Source of the DNA: an uncultured Eubacteriales bacterium
GTDB taxonomy: Bacteria; Bacillota; Clostridia; Oscillospirales; Acutalibacteraceae
DNA length: 8,965 nucleotides
Reading direction: 5' to 3'
NCBI GenBank assembly: GCA_900320235.1
Contig: ONRO01000037.1
Span: 1-8,965, forward strand
The position numbers and the translations under genes are program-made. The notes beneath the pieces are model-generated. The model did not search any database and was not told the DNA's origin. It saw only the letters and a list, made by a program, of their open reading frames with translations. Shown in pieces: positions 6,088 through 8,965 of this stretch (positions are counted from its first letter, which is position 1; every line of letters begins with the position of its first letter).

Positions 6088-6371
6088 GCTTTTTTTGCAT
6101 TTCAGGGCATGAAATAACTGCCAAACATTATTTAATAAAAAATTGATTTTTGTTCTATATTACTACCATTATAGTATGATTTATGATCCCCCTGATTATT
6201 ACTTCTGACCAATAACTTTATCCTGCAAAGCCTTGCATTTCTTGTTTCGTGCTGTATCCTGATTAATAATGCCGTTTCTTTACTTTATATTATCAGGATG
6301 ATTGAATCACCTCTTTTTCATCAGTTTTCAGCATCTATTATAAATTTTAAATAATTTTACCCTGTCTGATG
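6088..6371. other. AT-rich intergenic stretch without a recognised gene
   Basis: This lies between the divergent promoters of the VanW gene and the glycosyltransferase gene. No reading frame with a ribosome binding site and no known RNA family were recognised. The only clear structure is the hairpin at 6256-6299. A TATAAT on the minus strand (6168-6173) lacks a matching -35. Confidence 0.6.
6256..6299. repeat. Intergenic hairpin of about 12 bp with a one-base bulge
   Basis: ATCCTGAT (6256-6263) pairs with ATCAGGAT (6292-6299). After a bulged T at 6264, AATA (6265-6268) pairs with TATT (6288-6291). The loop is 19 bases. Neither side has a T run that would make it an intrinsic terminator. It may be an operator dyad or part of an RNA; function unknown. 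Confidence 0.45.
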
Positions 6372-6400
6372 TTGAAATAATCATCAAAATAATGTATAAT
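6372..6400 (+). promoter_or_regulatory. Strong sigma-A promoter of the glycosyltransferase gene
   Basis: -35 TTGAAA (6372-6377), a 17-bp spacer, and a perfect -10 TATAAT (6395-6400). Transcription should begin near 6407, which leaves a leader of about 170 nt before the ATG at 6579. Confidence 0.82.
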
Positions 6401-6422
6401 TGAATTATCCATAAAGTAACAG

Positions 6423-6552
6423 CCTGAATCAGTATTCTGTTTATTACTATGCACAGTAATAATAATTGTCCTGTTTTAACTATTCATAATAATCCTGTTA
6501 TGCGTCAATTCTTTTTTCTGCAAAACTTACCACTGTGCTTTTCTGATTCAGG
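6423..6552 (+). promoter_or_regulatory. Candidate structured 5' leader of the glycosyltransferase mRNA
   Basis: Two nested long-range complementary pairs lie in the leader. CCTGAATCAG (6423-6432) is a perfect match for CTGATTCAGG (6543-6552), and GCACAGT (6451-6457) for ACTGTGC (6532-6538). A local hairpin TTATTACT (6441-6448) / AGTAATAA (6455-6462) uses bases of the inner pair, so the two folds exclude each other. The right outer arm ends 11 bases before the Shine-Dalgarno (6564-6571). The layout is like a riboswitch or other translation-control leader, but it fits no family I recognise and no transcription terminator precedes the gene. Confidence 0.4.
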
Positions 6553-6578
6553 AATATCTATACAGAAAGGATGATTAA

Positions 6579-7799
6579 ATGAAAGTTCTTATTCTCTCTG
6601 CCACAACCGGCGGCGGTCATATGACTGCTGCAAATGCCCTAAAAGATTACATTGAGACAAAAAATAAGGATGCTGTTGTTAAAATTGAAGATACCCTTCA
6701 GTATGTCAGCCCTTTTTTAAATAAGGCCGTTACCGGCGGCTATGTATATATGGCAAGAAATACTCCGAAATTCTATGGCTCGGTCTATATGTCCGCAGAC
6801 AAGGAAAGTCCGCTTAACAAAACAGTTGAACTTACTACAAGCATTCTCAGAAATAAAATATATCCTTTGCTTGAGGAATTCTCGCCTGATATTATCATTA
6901 CTACTCATGCTTTTGGTGCTGAAATGGTTACTGCACTTAAATCAAGAGGTCTTATTGATATTCCTGTCATCGGTATTCTGACAGATTTCGCTGTACACAA
7001 GGTCTATATAAACGCAGGTGTTGATTCTTATATCGTTTCAAGCAGAGAAATGGTTGATGAAATGGTAAACCGCGGTGTTGAAAGAACAAAAATCTATCCC
7101 TACGGTATCCCTGTAAGAAATGATTTCTTTGATACCTTTGATAAAAGAAAATGTCTTGAAGAAGAAGGTCTTGATCCTGATCTTCCTACAATTCTGATAA
7201 TGGCCGGCAGCTTCGGAGTAACTGATATTCTAAAGGTCTACCACAAAATCGTTAAATCACCTGCTGATTTTCAGGTTATTGTCATTACAGGCAAAAATGA
7301 AAAGCTCTATGAAACCTTTGAGCGTTATCTCAATAAGATCAGCATAAGAAATACTCTTATCGAGATAAAAGAAATGACTAAGCCTAAACCAACCAGTGCT
7401 GCCAAGCTTGCAAAAAAGAAAAAGCCTGCTAAGGCAACAAAGCTTATGTTCTATACAAACGAAGTATCAAAATATATGCATATGGCTGACCTTATCGTAA
7501 CCAAGCCCGGCGGACTGACTGTCAGCGAATCTATTGCAGTGGGTCTTCCGATGGGTCTTTTCAAGGCTATTCCCGGTCAGGAAGAGCAGAATGCAGAATT
7601 TCTTGTAGGTAATAATATGGCTGTTCGGATCGAAAAAAACAATACCTGTACTGCTGTAATTACTGATCTGATCAATCACAAAGAAAAGCTTCAGTTTATG
7701 AAGAATTCCATCAAGTCTTTCTCCAAGGGAAACAGCACTGCTAATATCTATCTGCTTATGCTTGAAATGATAGAAAAACATAAAAAAAATGAAGGCTGA
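6579..7799 (+). CDS. MGDG-synthase/UgtP-like diacylglycerol glycosyltransferase (GT28)
   Basis: A 406-residue predicted membrane-associated glycosyltransferase. It probably transfers a sugar from a UDP-sugar to diacylglycerol, making glycolipids for the membrane or as lipoteichoic acid anchors. The N-terminal MGDG-synthase domain starts with MKVLILSATTGGGHMTAA (Gly-rich acceptor loop, GGGH at 11-14) and includes ITTHAFGAE (107-115) and GILTDFAVH (132-140). The C-terminal GT28 domain (about 200-400) has IMAGSFG (207-213), FYTNEVSKYMHMADLIVTKPGGLTVSES split around KPGG (309-312), and PGQEEQN (332-338), the donor-binding signature. Length is close to that of Bacillus UgtP. An odd Lys/Ala/Pro-rich stretch (264-288) interrupts the domain before FYTNE. 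AGAAAGGA (6564-6571) lies 7 bases before the ATG. The gene stands alone, with its own promoter and terminator. The exact sugar and acceptor cannot be told from sequence; other MurG-like glycosyltransferases are possible. Confidence 0.87.
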   Translation: MKVLILSATTGGGHMTAANALKDYIETKNKDAVVKIEDTLQYVSPFLNKAVTGGYVYMARNTPKFYGSVYMSADKESPLNKTVELTTSILRNKIYPLLEEFSPDIIITTHAFGAEMVTALKSRGLIDIPVIGILTDFAVHKVYINAGVDSYIVSSREMVDEMVNRGVERTKIYPYGIPVRNDFFDTFDKRKCLEEEGLDPDLPTILIMAGSFGVTDILKVYHKIVKSPADFQVIVITGKNEKLYETFERYLNKISIRNTLIEIKEMTKPKPTSAAKLAKKKKPAKATKLMFYTNEVSKYMHMADLIVTKPGGLTVSESIAVGLPMGLFKAIPGQEEQNAEFLVGNNMAVRIEKNNTCTAVITDLINHKEKLQFMKNSIKSFSKGNSTANIYLLMLEMIEKHKKNEG

Positions 7800-7803
7800 C
7801 AAT

Positions 7804-7848
7804 AAGCCGGAACCGCTTCAATTCTGCGGTTCCGGCTTTGATCTTTTT
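7804..7848 (+). terminator. Strong intrinsic terminator between convergent genes
   Basis: AAGCCGGAACCGC (7804-7816), a 9-base loop, then GCGGTTCCGGCTT (7826-7838) form a perfect 13-bp stem starting 5 bases after the glycosyltransferase stop. A TTTGATCTTTTT tail follows. The minus-strand side has a shorter T-rich tail (TTATT), so it may also stop transcripts of the ABC exporter gene. Confidence 0.92.
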
Positions 7849-8965
7849 ATACCGTTTCAAACTGACTGTTATACAGCTTTTCGTAAAATCCACCCTTTGC
7901 CATCAACTCATCGTGATTTCCCTGTTCAATGATATCACCGTTATTGAGTACAAGTATCCTGTCAGCATTTTTTATTGTACTGAGTCTGTGAGCTATGATA
8001 AAGCTTGTTCGTCCATGCATAAGATTATCCATAGCCTTTTGTATCATAACCTCTGTTCTTGTATCAACAGAGCTTGTGGCTTCATCAAGTATCAGTATTT
8101 TCGGGTCGGCAAGGATAGCCCTTGCAATTGTAAGCAGCTGTTTCTGTCCCTGTGAAATATTGCTTGTTTCCTCATTCAGTATCATGTCATATCCGTTCGG
8201 CAGGGTCCTTACAAAATTGTCTACCTGAGCTGCCTTTGCAGCTGAAATAATTTCCTCCTCGGTTGCCTCCTGTTTACTATACCTGATATTGTCCATTATA
8301 CTTCCGCTGAAAAGCCATGTATCCTGCAGAACCATACCAAAAAGTGATCTCAGATCTTTTCTGCGGAAATCCTTGATATCATACCCGTCTATGAGAATCG
8401 CTCCTGACTGTACATCATAGAATCTCATAAGCAGCTTTATTATCGTGGTTTTTCCGGCACCTGTCGGACCTACAATCGCTATCTTGCTTCCGGGAGCAAT
8501 ATCTGCACAAAAATCATTTATTACGATCTTATCATCACTATATCCGAAATGTACATGTGCAAACTGTACACTTCCGTCAATATGAACATTAAGCTCAGTA
8601 TCAGGTTCATCAGTTGTATTTATTGTTATTGCATTTTCTGATTCCGGTACCTCATCTTCCTCGTTCAGAAACTCAAAAACACGTTCCGCGGCAGCTGCTG
8701 TCTGCTGCAAAATATTCGTAATATTTGCAACCTGAGTTATTGGCTGTGTGAACTGGCGGACATATTGTATGAAAGCCTGAATATCACCCACTGTTATTAT
8801 TCCGTTTGATGCAAAAAATCCTCCGAGAACACATACTGCTGCATATCCAAGATTTGTTACGAAGGTCATTACAGGCATCATGACTCCTGAAAGGAACTGC
8901 GACTTCCATGCAGAGCTATATAGCCTGTCATTCAATTCAGTAAATTTTCCGACTGATTTTTCCTC
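7847..8965 (-). CDS. ABC exporter, half-transporter with fused ATPase (partial, 5' end off the window)
   Basis: The last 372 residues of a type IV ABC exporter of the multidrug/lipid class. The frame stays open to the window edge: before the LNDRLYSS segment the codons read EEKSVGKFTE, so the true start is outside and the TTG at 8935 is an internal Leu codon. Residues 1-85 hold the end of the membrane domain: a helix around 27-53 (VMMPVMTFVTNLG onward) and the IQYVRQFTQPITQVA segment near the NBD. The ATPase has Walker A GPTGAGKT (166-173), Q-loop VLQDTWLF (212-219), a signature NISQGQ in place of LSGGQ (269-274), Walker B ILILDE with the catalytic Glu (290-295), D-loop SSVD and H-loop AHRLS (Ala325-His326). 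Intact Walker B with a non-canonical signature is the pattern of one subunit in heterodimeric exporters such as TM287/288 or BmrCD, so a partner gene is expected just upstream beyond the window. Substrate unknown. Confidence 0.93.
   Translation of the reverse strand, partial: EEKSVGKFTELNDRLYSSAWKSQFLSGVMMPVMTFVTNLGYAAVCVLGGFFASNGIITVGDIQAFIQYVRQFTQPITQVANITNILQQTAAAAERVFEFLNEEDEVPESENAITINTTDEPDTELNVHIDGSVQFAHVHFGYSDDKIVINDFCADIAPGSKIAIVGPTGAGKTTIIKLLMRFYDVQSGAILIDGYDIKDFRRKDLRSLFGMVLQDTWLFSGSIMDNIRYSKQEATEEEIISAAKAAQVDNFVRTLPNGYDMILNEETSNISQGQKQLLTIARAILADPKILILDEATSSVDTRTEVMIQKAMDNLMHGRTSFIIAHRLSTIKNADRILVLNNGDIIEQGNHDELMAKGGFYEKLYNSQFETV

Noticed and set aside
6168..6173. TATAAT on the minus strand in the intergenic gap
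   Set aside because: No -35 element at 16-18 bp and no gene that needs a promoter there; the VanW promoter at 6058-6087 is better placed.
7467..7802. 111-codon minus-strand frame opposite the end of the glycosyltransferase gene
   Set aside because: Opposite conserved GT28 motifs that are clearly coding on the plus strand; no ribosome binding site.
8933..8935. TTG as the start codon of the ABC exporter
   Set aside because: The frame continues upstream with family-like residues to the window edge, and the membrane domain would be truncated. It is an internal Leu codon.

Overview
The window looks like chromosomal DNA of a low-GC, Gram-positive gut-type Clostridia, most likely a Ruminococcus or other Oscillospiraceae relative. 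This is an inference from the AT-rich, sigma-A-like promoters, AGGAGG-type ribosome binding sites, U-tailed intrinsic terminators and the protein families present: a Cthe_2159-type carbohydrate-binding lipoprotein, a VanW protein, an MGDG-synthase-type lipid glycosyltransferase and a heterodimer-type ABC exporter. I see no tRNA, rRNA, transposase, CRISPR array or phage gene.

Layout. From 2491 down to 19 the minus strand carries two exported proteins: a 534-residue lipoprotein with a beta-helical carbohydrate-binding domain, then a 258-residue secreted, almost certainly disordered, charged protein. The 91-base gap between them holds a 16-bp palindrome and a perfect 10-bp hairpin placed directly before the second gene's ribosome binding site. 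Next, still on the minus strand, is an Xre-type regulator (3605 to 2772). It has its own terminator, and a 16-bp palindrome covers its probable -10 box. It is followed (6008 to 3876, minus) by a large single-pass membrane protein with an acidic cytoplasmic tail and an extracellular VanW domain, also with its own promoter and terminator.

A non-coding gap of about 570 bases (6009-6578) separates the VanW gene from a divergent glycosyltransferase gene (6579-7799, plus). That gene has a near-consensus promoter and a leader of about 170 nt with nested complementary segments that could form alternative structures. A strong hairpin terminator at 7804-7848 separates it from a convergent ABC exporter gene (minus), which runs off the right edge.

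Taken together this is a cell-envelope neighbourhood: surface carbohydrate binding, a VanW wall-associated protein, glycolipid synthesis and an exporter, with one regulator among them. Apart from the possible lipoprotein/disordered-protein pair, the promoters and terminators suggest separate transcription units, so a single shared pathway is not demonstrated. No complete new system can be claimed. The best leads are the structured leader of the glycosyltransferase, the disordered secreted protein beside the carbohydrate-binding lipoprotein, and the long cytoplasmic tail of the VanW protein.
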